The notes under the pieces are model-generated. The model was not told the DNA's origin and did no database searches. It saw nothing but the letters and a program-made list of their open reading frames with translations. The position numbers and the translations under genes were made by a program. Below are positions 40,666 through 48,801 of a stretch of DNA of 53,157 nt, in pieces (position 1 is the first letter of the stretch; every line of letters begins with the position of its first letter). Where the stretch lies: assembly GCA_002347755.1 (NCBI GenBank), contig DDXT01000036.1:1-53157 (forward strand). Direction: 5' to 3'. Source of the stretch: Caryophanales bacterium UBA2253. GTDB taxonomy: Bacteria > Bacillota_I > Bacilli_A > ML615J-28 > CAG-698.

Positions 40666-40690
40666 AAAAGCACTCTTTTCGAGTGCTTTT
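40666..40690 (-). terminator. Intrinsic terminator after rpmF
   Basis: AAAAGCACTC pairs with GAGTGCTTTT around five bases and is followed by TTTTTAATTTT on the minus strand. Confidence 0.88.
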
Positions 40691-40710
40691 AATGAAGTAA
40701 AAATGAATTT

Positions 40711-41076
40711 TTACTTGCCTTCGGCCGGTTTTTTGACCGCGCTTACGGTTGATTTAACTTCGGATTTGGTTCCCAAGCTAACTTTGCTTCCTCCGGCTTT
40801 GTTGGATTTCATTGATTGTTTACGAGCGGTAGCAGTCTTGGCTTTGCTTTCAGCTTTTGCTTCAGCAGTTTCTTCGGTTGCTTCCGGAGTTTCCTTTACC
40901 TTGATTTCTTTAACGAGTTTCCCATCGTAGAAACCGCACTCTTTGCAAATCGTGTGGGCGAGTTTCATCTCTCCGCAATTCGGACATACCATCATTCCTG
41001 GTAATTCCAATTTGAAATGAGTACGACGAAGGCGTTTTCTAGTCTTGGATGTTCTTCTCTGAGGACAGATTGCCAT
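40711..41076 (-). CDS. rpmF: 50S ribosomal protein L32 with a long C-terminal extension
   Basis: Residues 1-60 are a standard zinc-binding L32: MAICPQRRTSKTRKRLRRTHF, then CPNC near 31-34 and CKEC near 44-47. The following 61 residues are low-complexity and rich in Ala, Lys, Thr, Glu and Ser, ending KKPAEGK. Typical L32 proteins are about 57-60 residues, so the protein is twice the usual length. The frame is open throughout and ends just before a terminator. GAGGTG precedes ATG. It follows the DUF177 gene by 20 bases, the conserved order. Confidence 0.95.
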   Translation of the reverse strand: MAICPQRRTSKTRKRLRRTHFKLELPGMMVCPNCGEMKLAHTICKECGFYDGKLVKEIKVKETPEATEETAEAKAESKAKTATARKQSMKSNKAGGSKVSLGTKSEVKSTVSAVKKPAEGK

Positions 41077-41096
41077 TTCTTCTTTTCACCTCTGCT

Positions 41097-41495
41097 TTAC
41101 TGTTGATTATTCGGTATTTCTTCTTTGACGATCCGTAGGGGTTTTTCCAAATAAAGGTCTTCCCAAACGATGTCATGCAAATCAATGGTGTTCTTTTCGA
41201 TGACTCGGGTGTCGTCGTCGTAAAGTTCGACGTCAAATATTTCCGTAACTTGGATGTCCATCGGATATTCAATGGGATCCAAAGTCCGGGCATCTTCAAC
41301 GGTGAGAACCGCCACGATGTGCAGATCAAATTTGAATCGATCGGCATAAAGGTTTTGGCCGACGCCATCAATCTTAACCAATGAAATTGCCAAAATGTCA
41401 TCAATGTTTTCGATTTCTTTGGTAAAATCAAATGTGGTTTGGAAGGTAAACGGCCGGCCTAAGTATTTGTGTAATTGTTGAAGCGACCATTTCAT
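41097..41495 (-). CDS. DUF177/YceD family protein
   Basis: A 132-residue YceD-like protein. Its family sits directly upstream of rpmF in most bacteria, and a role in 23S rRNA accumulation has been reported for plant and bacterial members. DLHIVAVLTVEDARTLDPIEYPMDIQVTEIF is the conserved core. The family's usual Cys-containing stretch (C..CL..F) is changed here: the position after LHIVAVLTVEDART has no Cys. TTAGGTG precedes ATG. Confidence 0.85.
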   Translation of the reverse strand: MKWSLQQLHKYLGRPFTFQTTFDFTKEIENIDDILAISLVKIDGVGQNLYADRFKFDLHIVAVLTVEDARTLDPIEYPMDIQVTEIFDVELYDDDTRVIEKNTIDLHDIVWEDLYLEKPLRIVKEEIPNNQQ

Positions 41496-41518
41496 AGTAA
41501 CACCTAATAACCTTGTTT

Positions 41519-41547
41519 ATTATACACTTTTCCTTAAAAAAAGTCAA
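41519..41547 (-). promoter_or_regulatory. Promoter of yceD-like/rpmF
   Basis: TTGACT (41542-41547) and TATAAT (41519-41524) on the minus strand, 17 bases apart. Confidence 0.8.
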
Positions 41548-41564
41548 ATGAATTTTTGTGGTTT

Positions 41565-42800
41565 TTATTCCAATCCAGCCAAAGCATTTTTAATCCGAGC
41601 GGCCAATCCGGTGACTTCGCTCAAAGTAATGCCACAAAGGGCAACGCGGACCGAGTCGTCAAACGGAAGCAAGTAAAGCTTGGCCGTTTCTTTCAAAGCC
41701 ATTAAGGCTTGGTCTTTGTCTTTGACGGGAATGGTAACAAAGAACCCGCTGTGATACGGATAAGTCTTCAGCCCGACGGCTTGGGCTTCTTTCAAAAACA
41801 AGTCGGAGCGTCTCTTGATCGTGGCAACCACGTCATCTAGTTCCTTCAAAAAGGTTTGTTTGATGGTGGGATTCTTGTCAAAGCCGATCAGAATGCTGAT
41901 CAAGCCTTTGTTGCAATTGGACCAGTTGTTTCGGGCCGTGAAGTTGGCCGCATTATAAAAATCCCTGACGGCTTCCCGGTCTTTGCCAACAATGATCTGG
42001 GAGCCCAAGCGTTGGCCATAAACCGCAAACGTTTTGGAGGCGCTGAAAGCCACATTGATCAGAACATTTTCGTTGGCTTTGGCGAAAAGGCGGAACTTGG
42101 CCCGGGAGGCGTTTCGGCCTTCATAAGCAAAATCCAAATAAGCCGCATCATAAATCAAAACGGATGGGCATTTCTGCCGGTTCAGGTATTCAATGATCTT
42201 TTCCAGTTCCAATGGAGATAATGAATAACCGGTTGGGTTGTTGCAAGGATCGTTGATGATGGTCACCAGCTTATTTTGTTTGGCAATGATCTGATCGGCT
42301 TTTAGGACAAAAGACTCAAAATCAAAATGATCGCCATTTAGAAATCGGTATTTTGAGACATTCAAATTCCGGTTGGCCGCAATGCCCGAATAAGGGCCCC
42401 AAGCCAAATTGGGAAAAAGCAAGATTTCTCCCGCGTCCAAACTGTTGAAAATGATGCTGCTTAGCGCTCCGGTTCCGCCGGGAGTCGGGATGGCTTTGAG
42501 AAACATTTGTTCCTCGATAAACCCTCGTTCCGCTTCGAAAACCCAATTCAAAACCGCGTTTTCAAAATCAGGTCCGCCATCACTGGTGGCATAAGCAAAC
42601 ACTTGATCGTCAGGCAAACTAAAAAGGAAGTCTTTGACGGTTTGAAAAGTCCGGAATTGGTGGTCTTCGTAATGAAAGGTTCCCAAAGTACAATCCAAGA
42701 CGGCAGGGTCAAGTTTTTTGGCGTTCTTCGCTTCCGTGGAAATTTGGAAGGCATCGCTTTTCAGGACTTTTCCGGTGGCATGGTTGGCAAGTATTTTCAT
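41565..42800 (-). CDS. PLP-dependent class I/II aminotransferase
   Basis: This 411-residue fold-type I aminotransferase binds PLP through the Lys in SASKTFAVYGQRLG near 260. NDPCNNPTGYSLS near 186-198 and YDAAYLDFAYEG near 218 are class I motifs, close to aromatic and aspartate aminotransferases. TPGGTGALSS near 110 binds the cofactor phosphate. The start forms an ATGA overlap with the Nudix gene. Substrate not known from the sequence; aspartate or aromatic amino acids are the likeliest. Confidence 0.88.
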   Translation of the reverse strand: MKILANHATGKVLKSDAFQISTEAKNAKKLDPAVLDCTLGTFHYEDHQFRTFQTVKDFLFSLPDDQVFAYATSDGGPDFENAVLNWVFEAERGFIEEQMFLKAIPTPGGTGALSSIIFNSLDAGEILLFPNLAWGPYSGIAANRNLNVSKYRFLNGDHFDFESFVLKADQIIAKQNKLVTIINDPCNNPTGYSLSPLELEKIIEYLNRQKCPSVLIYDAAYLDFAYEGRNASRAKFRLFAKANENVLINVAFSASKTFAVYGQRLGSQIIVGKDREAVRDFYNAANFTARNNWSNCNKGLISILIGFDKNPTIKQTFLKELDDVVATIKRRSDLFLKEAQAVGLKTYPYHSGFFVTIPVKDKDQALMALKETAKLYLLPFDDSVRVALCGITLSEVTGLAARIKNALAGLE

Positions 42801-43351
42801 TCTTTCACCTTTTTTATTTTATTGATTATTTTTTCGCGATATTTTAGTAACAAGATCAAAGATTTCGCATCGGTTATCTCCCCGCGGTCAACCATTTCGA
42901 AAGCTTGGTCAATCGGAATGGAAACTACATCCAAAAATTCGTCTTCATCAAGCGCGTTTTTGGAAAGCCCAAAATCATCGGTAAAATACAAATAAAGCTT
43001 TTCTTCCGAATATCCGGGAGACGGATAGCAAAATCCGGCTTTTTCAATGGAGTTGACAGTGGCTCCGGTCTCTTCCTTCAATTCGCGGATGATGGTGGCA
43101 TCCGGTTCTTCACCTTTCTCGATTTTTCCAGCCGGAAGTTCCATAAGGATGCCTTGGCAGGGAACCCGGAATTGGCTGACAAACAAAATGCAACCGTCTT
43201 TCACCGCCAAGGCGCAAACCCCGCCGCGATGTTCGACGATTTCCCGGCGGGCGGTTTTCCCGTTTGGAAGCCGAACTTCGTCCTGACGAACGTTGAGGAT
43301 CTTTCCCTCGTAAACACGGATTTGGGATAAAGTTTCTTCAATCTTTTTCAT
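42797..43351 (-). CDS. Nudix hydrolase, ADP-ribose pyrophosphatase type
   Basis: A 184-residue Nudix enzyme. The Nudix box runs GKIEKGEEPDATIIRELKEETGA near 87-109 with the REx2EE core (RELKEETG). The N-terminal KTARREIVEHRGGVCALA and the residue pattern after the box match NudF/YqkG, which splits ADP-ribose. ATG at 43351 has TGGGGT in front and lies 15 bases after the -10 box. It is co-translated with the aminotransferase gene. Confidence 0.9.
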   Translation of the reverse strand: MKKIEETLSQIRVYEGKILNVRQDEVRLPNGKTARREIVEHRGGVCALAVKDGCILFVSQFRVPCQGILMELPAGKIEKGEEPDATIIRELKEETGATVNSIEKAGFCYPSPGYSEEKLYLYFTDDFGLSKNALDEDEFLDVVSIPIDQAFEMVDRGEITDAKSLILLLKYREKIINKIKKVKE

Positions 43352-43366
43352 AAAAACCCCATTTAC

Positions 43367-43395
43367 ATTATATACCAAAAAAAAGGATTAATCAA
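43367..43395 (-). promoter_or_regulatory. Promoter of Nudix-aminotransferase operon
   Basis: TTGATT (43390-43395) and TATAAT (43367-43372) on the minus strand, 17 bases apart, directly after the ysxC terminator. Confidence 0.7.
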
Positions 43396-43416
43396 CAAAA
43401 AGGCAAAAAGATGCCT
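43396..43416 (-). terminator. Intrinsic terminator after ysxC
   Basis: AGGCA pairs with TGCCT around six bases and is followed by TTTTTG on the minus strand. Confidence 0.7.
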
Positions 43417-43419
43417 AGA

Positions 43420-43989
43420 TCATTTAAGCATTTCCCGGACTTTTTCGAATCCGATTTTCTTAACCGAGGAGGTCATGATCAAATCGTTTTCGCCGATGTT
43501 CAGTTTCTCTTTTATGGCTTTCTGACGGGCAAAAAGAAGATTGTTTCCGACTTTGTCTGATTTGGTGGCGATTACGACGATCTTCAAGTGCAGTGACCGT
43601 AAAAATTCGCACATCAGAACGTCATCTTCGGTCGGGCCCACTTTGGTATCAACCAGCAAAAAAGCCACTTGCAAATTCTGATTATTGAAAAGATATTCCT
43701 TAACGTAGTTCTTAAAAGATTCCCTGGTTTCATGGCTTTGAGCCGCATACCCATATCCAGGAGCGTCCACAATGAAAAAACGATGGTCAATCAAATAAAA
43801 ATTGAGGAACCGGGTTTTCCCGGGTTTCGAGGATGTGTAGGCCAGTTTTTTTTGGTTGGTCAAGGCGTTGATGAAACTGCTTTTCCCGACGTTTGAACGC
43901 CCTAAAAAAACATACTCGTTCAAACCGGTTTGGTTCGGGTATTGTTCTTTTCCGACCGCGCTAATGATGTATTCACAAATGTTGAACAT
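43420..43989 (-). CDS. ysxC: Ribosome biogenesis GTP-binding protein YsxC/EngB
   Basis: YsxC (189 residues) is a small GTPase for late 50S assembly. P-loop GRSNVGKSS is at 30-38, G3 DAPGYG near 74, G4 TKSD near 141 and a C-terminal SSVKKIGFEKV. TGAGG precedes ATG. It starts about 14 bases after the T-run of the rnpB terminator, with no clear promoter of its own in between. Confidence 0.95.
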   Translation of the reverse strand: MFNICEYIISAVGKEQYPNQTGLNEYVFLGRSNVGKSSFINALTNQKKLAYTSSKPGKTRFLNFYLIDHRFFIVDAPGYGYAAQSHETRESFKNYVKEYLFNNQNLQVAFLLVDTKVGPTEDDVLMCEFLRSLHLKIVVIATKSDKVGNNLLFARQKAIKEKLNIGENDLIMTSSVKKIGFEKVREMLK

Positions 43990-44002
43990 ATTAACCTCAT
44001 AT

Positions 44003-44030
44003 AAAAAATCCCATATGAAGACTCATATGT
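44003..44030 (-). terminator. Intrinsic terminator after rnpB
   Basis: CATATGA pairs with TCATATG around four bases and is followed by GGGATTTTTT on the minus strand. Confidence 0.8.
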
Positions 44031-44034
44031 GATT

Positions 44035-44381
44035 TAAAGGACGTATTCTGTAAGCCTTGTTCTGTTCTTCTTTCGAAGCGGTAATCATTTATCTCTGTTT
44101 TAAAGCAGTCTTGACTTCGTTCGATTCCGTCATCAAGATTCCCCTACCAAAATTTGGGTTTCTAGCTTATGGGGTTTACCCGTTCCACTCCTCTCGTTTC
44201 CAAGAGGCATCGTCACTGTGGCACTTTATGAAAACTAGCCATTTGAAAGGTGTTGTTTTCGCCATCGCATTCCAAGCGTCCTAACTTATTAATTAATTAG
44301 GCATAAACATTACAGCATCACAGCATGTGCTAGCAAGGACTTTCCTAACGGACTTCAAGAGTCCGCTCGATTACCCGAATA
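44035..44381 (-). ncRNA. rnpB: RNase P RNA (bacterial type B)
   Basis: This is the catalytic RNA that trims tRNA 5' ends. On the minus strand the conserved blocks appear in order: AGGAAAGTCCTTGCTAGCAC near 44346 (CR I), CCACAGTGACGATG near 44222, GGAACGGGTAAACCCC near 44188, GGTAGGGGAATC near 44147, and the 3' AGAACAAGGCTTACAG near 44062. Promoter and terminator flank it. The fold and ends need modelling; edges are good to perhaps ten bases. Confidence 0.95.
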
Positions 44382-44387
44382 CGGCTT

Positions 44388-44416
44388 ATTATACACCAAA
44401 TTCGCCAATCTATCAA
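44388..44416 (-). promoter_or_regulatory. Promoter of rnpB
   Basis: TTGATA (44411-44416) and TATAAT (44388-44393) on the minus strand, 17 bases apart, directly after the pnp terminator. Confidence 0.85.
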
Positions 44417-44432
44417 TAAAAATAAAATAAAA

Positions 44433-44460
44433 GAGAACCCTTCAATAATGAAAGGTTCTC
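44433..44460 (-). terminator. Intrinsic terminator after pnp
   Basis: GAGAACC pairs with GGTTCTC, with further pairing of CTTCA and TGAAAG inside, followed by TTTTATTTTATTTTT on the minus strand. Confidence 0.88.
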
Positions 44461-44478
44461 GCTTGTGTATTCTTCGTT

Positions 44479-46749
44479 TTAGTCATTGTTCGGTTTTTCA
44501 GCAATTGGGGCTGCTGAAACGTTTTCGCTCGGTTTTCCTACGGCTGGCCGATCGGAATGTTGTTCGCGATTCGGAGTAAATGGCCGTCTTGGCCGATCAT
44601 GATCGAATTGACGGCGCGGACGTTCTTCGCCTTCCTGAGGTTGGCGACGTCCTTCCAAAGCCGCTTTAGTAGCTAAATTGACGCGGCCTTTATCGTCGAT
44701 CTCAGTTACTTTGACCATGATTTCATCGCCAAGGGCCAACACATCTTCAACTTTTCCCAGCTTTTCAGCGGTGATTTTGGAGATATGTAGCAGTCCGTCG
44801 GTTCCCGGCCATAATTCCACGAAAGCTCCGAACTTTTCAATTCGAACGACTTTCCCGGTATACCATTTGCCGACTTCAGCGACTTTTACGATGTTTTGGA
44901 TCATTTCCGCGGCTTTGTCAATCCAATCTTTGTCCATGTGCATGATGGAAACGCGTCCATCCTGCTCAATGTCGATCTTGACATTATTGCAACGGGTGAT
45001 GATGTCATTGATTATTTTTCCGCCCGATCCAATGACGTCGCGGATCTTGTCCGGATCAATCATGAATACGGCGACTTTTGGAGCATATTTGCTCAATTCC
45101 GGACGAACGGTTGGGATGGTGGACAGCATGTGTTCCAAAATCTTGGTTCTTCCAGTTTTGGCTTGGGCCAAAGCCTCTCCAAGAATCTTATAAGTAATTC
45201 CCGAGATTTTAATGTCCATTTGCAAAGCGGTGATTCCGTTCTTGGTTCCGGCGACTTTAAAGTCCATATCCCCAAAATGATCTTCCATTCCTTGAATGTC
45301 GGTCAGAATGGTATATTTCTTGCCATCGGAGATCAAACCCATGGCAATTCCGGCGACCGGTGCTTTAATCGGTACACCCGCATCCATCAAGGCCATTGTT
45401 CCCGCGCAAATTGAAGCTTGCGAAGAGGAACCATTGGATTCCAAAATTTCGCTGACGACTCGGATGGTGTATGGGAATTCCTCTTCGCTGGGAATAACCT
45501 GAAGCAAAGCTCTTTCGCCCAATGCGCCATGACCGATTTCGCGGCGGCCCGGTGATCCATAACGTCCGCATTCGCCGACGCTAAAAGCCGGGAAATTATA
45601 ATGCAGCATGAAGCGCTTGCTTTCTTCAACTCCCAAACCATCAATGATCTGGTATTCGCCCAAAGCCCCCAAAGTAACGACGCTCAAAGCTTGAGTCTGT
45701 CCGCGAGTAAATAAAGCGGAGCCGTGAGTCCGATCAAAAAGTCCAACGCTGGAAGACAAAGGCCGGATTTCATCAACCGCCCGTCCATCCGGACGAATCT
45801 TTTCTTCGGTGATCAAACGTCTTACTTCCGTAGCGACGATTGTTTCCAAGGATTCTTTTACATAATTGATTTTTTGTTCGGCATCTTCATCGCCATGGAA
45901 TTTTAGGGTCAGTTCGTCAACGACTGCATCGCTGATCTCATCGATTTTGGCAAATCGAGCCAATTTTTCCTTGATGACAATGGCTTTCAACAAATCTTTT
46001 TCCGCCATTTTGCGAACCAGTTTGTCGATGTCGTCCGGGATCTTGTGAAGTTCAACGACCGCTTTTTGTTTTCCGATTTCGGCTTGAATCTTCTTCTGGA
46101 AGGCACAAAGCTTCTTGACTTCGGCGTGGCCGAACATCAAAGCCTTCAACATGTCTTCTTCGGATACTTCTTTGGCTCCGGATTCAACCATGTTGATGGC
46201 GTCTTCCGTTCCGGCGACGATCAGGTTAATGTCGGAAACTTCCAATTCGGCGGAGGTTGGATTGATGACAAACTCACCGTTTACCCGGCCGACGACCACT
46301 CCCGCGATCGGACCTTTAAAGGGGATTTCCGAAACGCAAAGGGCCAATGACGAACCAAGCATGGCAGCCATCTGACTGGAATTATCGGGATTGGCGCTGA
46401 CAACGGTGTTGATGACTTGGACTTCGTTACGGAAGCCTTCGTCAAACAATGGCCGAATCGGCCGGTCAATCAAACGCGATGTTAAGGTTTCAAGTTCGCT
46501 TGGACGGCCTTCTCTTTTTAAGAATCCACCAGGAATTTTACCACCAGCGTAAAGTTTTTCAACATAAAGTACTGTTAAAGGAAAAAAATCATCCGTTGAC
46601 ACTTTTTGGCTAAAAACGGCGGCCGATAAAACAGCAGTGTCTTCAAAACGGACTAAAACTGCCCCATTGGCTTGCTTGGCAAGTTCACCGACTTCCACAA
46701 CAAATTTCCGACTGCCCTGGGCATACTCATAGACTTTTTTTTCACTCAT
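44479..46749 (-). CDS. pnp: Polyribonucleotide nucleotidyltransferase (PNPase)
   Basis: PNPase (756 residues) degrades RNA 3'-5' by phosphorolysis. Two RNase PH domains (about 10-220 and 310-540) are joined by a helical domain. A KH domain follows (PDKIRDVIGSGGKIINDI near 565), then an S1 domain (GKWYTGKVVRIEKFGAFVELWPGTDGLLHIS near 625). The last 65 residues are a disordered tail rich in Arg, Pro, Gln and Glu. Catalytic-domain motifs include RPIRPLFDEGF and GERALLQVIPSEEEFPYTIR. It follows rpsO, the usual order. Confidence 0.97.
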   Translation of the reverse strand: MSEKKVYEYAQGSRKFVVEVGELAKQANGAVLVRFEDTAVLSAAVFSQKVSTDDFFPLTVLYVEKLYAGGKIPGGFLKREGRPSELETLTSRLIDRPIRPLFDEGFRNEVQVINTVVSANPDNSSQMAAMLGSSLALCVSEIPFKGPIAGVVVGRVNGEFVINPTSAELEVSDINLIVAGTEDAINMVESGAKEVSEEDMLKALMFGHAEVKKLCAFQKKIQAEIGKQKAVVELHKIPDDIDKLVRKMAEKDLLKAIVIKEKLARFAKIDEISDAVVDELTLKFHGDEDAEQKINYVKESLETIVATEVRRLITEEKIRPDGRAVDEIRPLSSSVGLFDRTHGSALFTRGQTQALSVVTLGALGEYQIIDGLGVEESKRFMLHYNFPAFSVGECGRYGSPGRREIGHGALGERALLQVIPSEEEFPYTIRVVSEILESNGSSSQASICAGTMALMDAGVPIKAPVAGIAMGLISDGKKYTILTDIQGMEDHFGDMDFKVAGTKNGITALQMDIKISGITYKILGEALAQAKTGRTKILEHMLSTIPTVRPELSKYAPKVAVFMIDPDKIRDVIGSGGKIINDIITRCNNVKIDIEQDGRVSIMHMDKDWIDKAAEMIQNIVKVAEVGKWYTGKVVRIEKFGAFVELWPGTDGLLHISKITAEKLGKVEDVLALGDEIMVKVTEIDDKGRVNLATKAALEGRRQPQEGEERPRRQFDHDRPRRPFTPNREQHSDRPAVGKPSENVSAAPIAEKPNND

Positions 46750-46777
46750 TTATTTATTTGCTCCTTTTTCTTTTCAA

Positions 46778-46800
46778 AAAGGGTATTGTTATACCCTTTA
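46778..46800 (-). terminator. Hairpin between rpsO and pnp
   Basis: AAAGGGTAT pairs with ATACCCTTT around four bases and is followed by TTTTTG on the minus strand. It overlaps the rpsO stop. It may work as a partial terminator or as an RNase processing site. Confidence 0.7.
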
Positions 46801-47070
46801 TTTTCGTAACTTCAATTCCGTAATCAGATTACGGTAACTATCGATGTCTTTTTTACGTAAATAGTTCAACAGATTACGGCGATGGCCGACTTTCTGAAGC
46901 AAACCACGTCCTGAATGAAAATCATGGACATGGGTTTGCAAATGTTCGTTTAAGCGAGTGATTTCGGCGGTCAAAATGGCGATTTGCACTTCGACTGATC
47001 CCGAGTCAGTGGCTCCTTTTCCGAACTTGGCGACTAATTGCGCTTTTTCTTCTTTAGAAATACATGACAT
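46798..47070 (-). CDS. rpsO: 30S ribosomal protein S15
   Basis: S15 (90 residues) binds 16S rRNA early in assembly. KGATDSGSVEVQIAILTAEITRLNEHLQTHVHDFHSGRGL is the hallmark. ATG at 47070 lies nine bases after AGGAGG; a TTG two codons earlier is not needed. In many bacteria S15 represses its own mRNA through a 5' leader structure; the leader here is about 80 bases long. Confidence 0.96.
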   Translation of the reverse strand: MSCISKEEKAQLVAKFGKGATDSGSVEVQIAILTAEITRLNEHLQTHVHDFHSGRGLLQKVGHRRNLLNYLRKKDIDSYRNLITELKLRK

Positions 47071-47154
47071 TTCCAAATTCCTCCTTTTGTTGATTTATGC
47101 CTAGAGCTGAGAAAAACGTCGGAGAGTCGTTGATCAAAGGTTTAGGATTTGTTT

Positions 47155-47183
47155 ATTATAGCACATCTCCCCAAAAATGTAAA
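47155..47183 (-). promoter_or_regulatory. Promoter of rpsO-pnp
   Basis: TTTACA (47178-47183) and TATAAT (47155-47160) on the minus strand, 17 bases apart. The -35 lies nine bases beyond the mtnN stop. Confidence 0.75.
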
Positions 47184-47191
47184 TACAAATC

Positions 47192-47887
47192 TCACAAGAT
47201 TTCCAGCAGCCCCAAAACGAACAAGTTGCTGTTTAAGCAGGCACCTTCGAGATTGTCTTCAAATTCGCTATGTTGATTTTCGCCGATCACGTCACTGACG
47301 GCCCGGATCGAAAGGAAAGGTTTTTGATAGAAATAACAAGCCTGAGCAAAGGCCGCGCTTTCCATGTCAAAGCAACAAACATTAAGCTGGGAAAAATGTT
47401 CCGAGATCAATTGGTTCGTCGATTGGGAGTCAACAACGAATTTATCGCTCGTCACCACGGAACCGAGAAGATAAGGAAGCTGCAAACGGGACTTGATCTT
47501 ACCAAGCATGTCTTCGTCGGCCGCGAAAGTCGGAGGACAATTGCTCATTTGACCGTAAACATATTTCCCGGCCAAAGAAATATCCACATCGCCATAGACC
47601 GCCTGCTGATTAACAATGATATCGCCGATTGCCGTTTTCCCGCTGACTCCGCCGGCCACGCCGACGTTGATGATCTTGCCCAGTTCGGGATAAAGGAGAT
47701 TCAGACTGGCAACCTGCATCCCGGCCGCGGTTTTCCCCACCCCGCCCTGAACCACGACCAGTTCGTGACCGGCGTAAAAGCCTTCATAAAAAAGGTAGCC
47801 GTTATTCCGACGCATGGTCGGATGATTCAGTTTGGTGATCAAGAAATCGGTCTCTTGAGTCATCGCGGAAATGATCGCAATTTTCAT
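47192..47887 (-). CDS. mtnN: 5'-methylthioadenosine/S-adenosylhomocysteine nucleosidase
   Basis: MtnN (231 residues) cleaves adenine from methylthioadenosine and S-adenosylhomocysteine. Family motifs are MTQETDFLI with Glu12, GGVGKTAAGM near 53, VGVAGGV near 78, FDMESAAFAQAC near 172 (ribose-binding Met-Glu) and RAVSDVIGE near 196 with the catalytic Asp. It overlaps ribF by four bases. It is the last gene of truB-ribF-mtnN. Confidence 0.95.
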   Translation of the reverse strand: MKIAIISAMTQETDFLITKLNHPTMRRNNGYLFYEGFYAGHELVVVQGGVGKTAAGMQVASLNLLYPELGKIINVGVAGGVSGKTAIGDIIVNQQAVYGDVDISLAGKYVYGQMSNCPPTFAADEDMLGKIKSRLQLPYLLGSVVTSDKFVVDSQSTNQLISEHFSQLNVCCFDMESAAFAQACYFYQKPFLSIRAVSDVIGENQHSEFEDNLEGACLNSNLFVLGLLEIL

Positions 47888-48801
47888 GTTTGTTCTCCCA
47901 ACAATTGGATGGTATTCTCAATGTCCTGATGGATTTGAGTGATTAGGGCCTCAACCGTGTCAAAGTGGATCTCTTCCCGGAGATACACCACAAAATCCAC
48001 GGAAAGAACTTGGTCATAGATCATGGAATTAAAATCCAAGATATGAACTTCCAGTCGCGGCCGCTTGATGTAGTTTAAGGTCGGATTGTTGCCGATATTG
48101 CAAACCCCCAAATATTTCTTGCCATTCAGAGTAACATAAACTCCATAAACGCCTTTTTTTAGCAGTTGGTATTCTTCGCTCAAAGTAATGTTGGCAGTTC
48201 GAAACCCAATTCGTCTCCCAACTTGATTGCCTTTTTCAACAACTCCGGTAATATTGTAATACCGGCCGAGCATTTTGGTAGCTTCTTCCATTCGTCCCTC
48301 AAGGAGGAGATCCCGAACGGCATTGGACCCGATTTTTTGGTTCTCGAAATTGATTCTTTCAATGATGGTAATGGAATAATTTTTGGCCAACGAAGCCGCA
48401 TTTCCCGCGCCTTTGAACCCATAGCGGAAATCAAAGCCAACAATGAGATGAACAATCTCAAACTGTTTGAGGATTTGGTTTTCAAATTCAGTCGGGCTTT
48501 GTTTGCTCAGTTCCAACGTGAACGGAACGATGATCAGATAATCAACTCCCAATTCCTCCAATATTTGAATTTTGACGTTAAGCGGAGTCAAATAACCCAA
48601 ATACGATCTTCGTCTTAAAATAAAATCAGGATGCGGGTCAAAAGTCAGGACCGCACTTTTGGCCCCGATGCTTTTCGATAAATCAATGGTTTTTTGGATC
48701 AAGGCCTGATGCGCAACATGCAATCCATCGAATTCACCCAAGGCGACGACTAAGGCTCCCAGGGCATAAGTCTGGTTATTTTCAAAGCGAATTATTTCCA
48801 T
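47884..48801 (-). CDS. ribF: Bifunctional riboflavin kinase/FAD synthetase
   Basis: RibF (305 residues) makes FMN and then FAD. The N-terminal adenylyltransferase has LGEFDGLHVAHQALI near 22 and VGFDFRYGFKGAGN near 120; the C-terminal kinase has GRRIGFRTANI near 195 and the KKGVYGVYV strand. The normal GxFDG motif reads GEFDG. It overlaps truB by ten bases and mtnN by four, so the three genes are co-translated. Confidence 0.95.
   Translation of the reverse strand: MEIIRFENNQTYALGALVVALGEFDGLHVAHQALIQKTIDLSKSIGAKSAVLTFDPHPDFILRRRSYLGYLTPLNVKIQILEELGVDYLIIVPFTLELSKQSPTEFENQILKQFEIVHLIVGFDFRYGFKGAGNAASLAKNYSITIIERINFENQKIGSNAVRDLLLEGRMEEATKMLGRYYNITGVVEKGNQVGRRIGFRTANITLSEEYQLLKKGVYGVYVTLNGKKYLGVCNIGNNPTLNYIKRPRLEVHILDFNSMIYDQVLSVDFVVYLREEIHFDTVEALITQIHQDIENTIQLLGEQT

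Noticed and set aside
44057..44284. A 75-codon plus-strand frame
   Set aside because: It lies inside rnpB, whose conserved RNA blocks explain the sequence.
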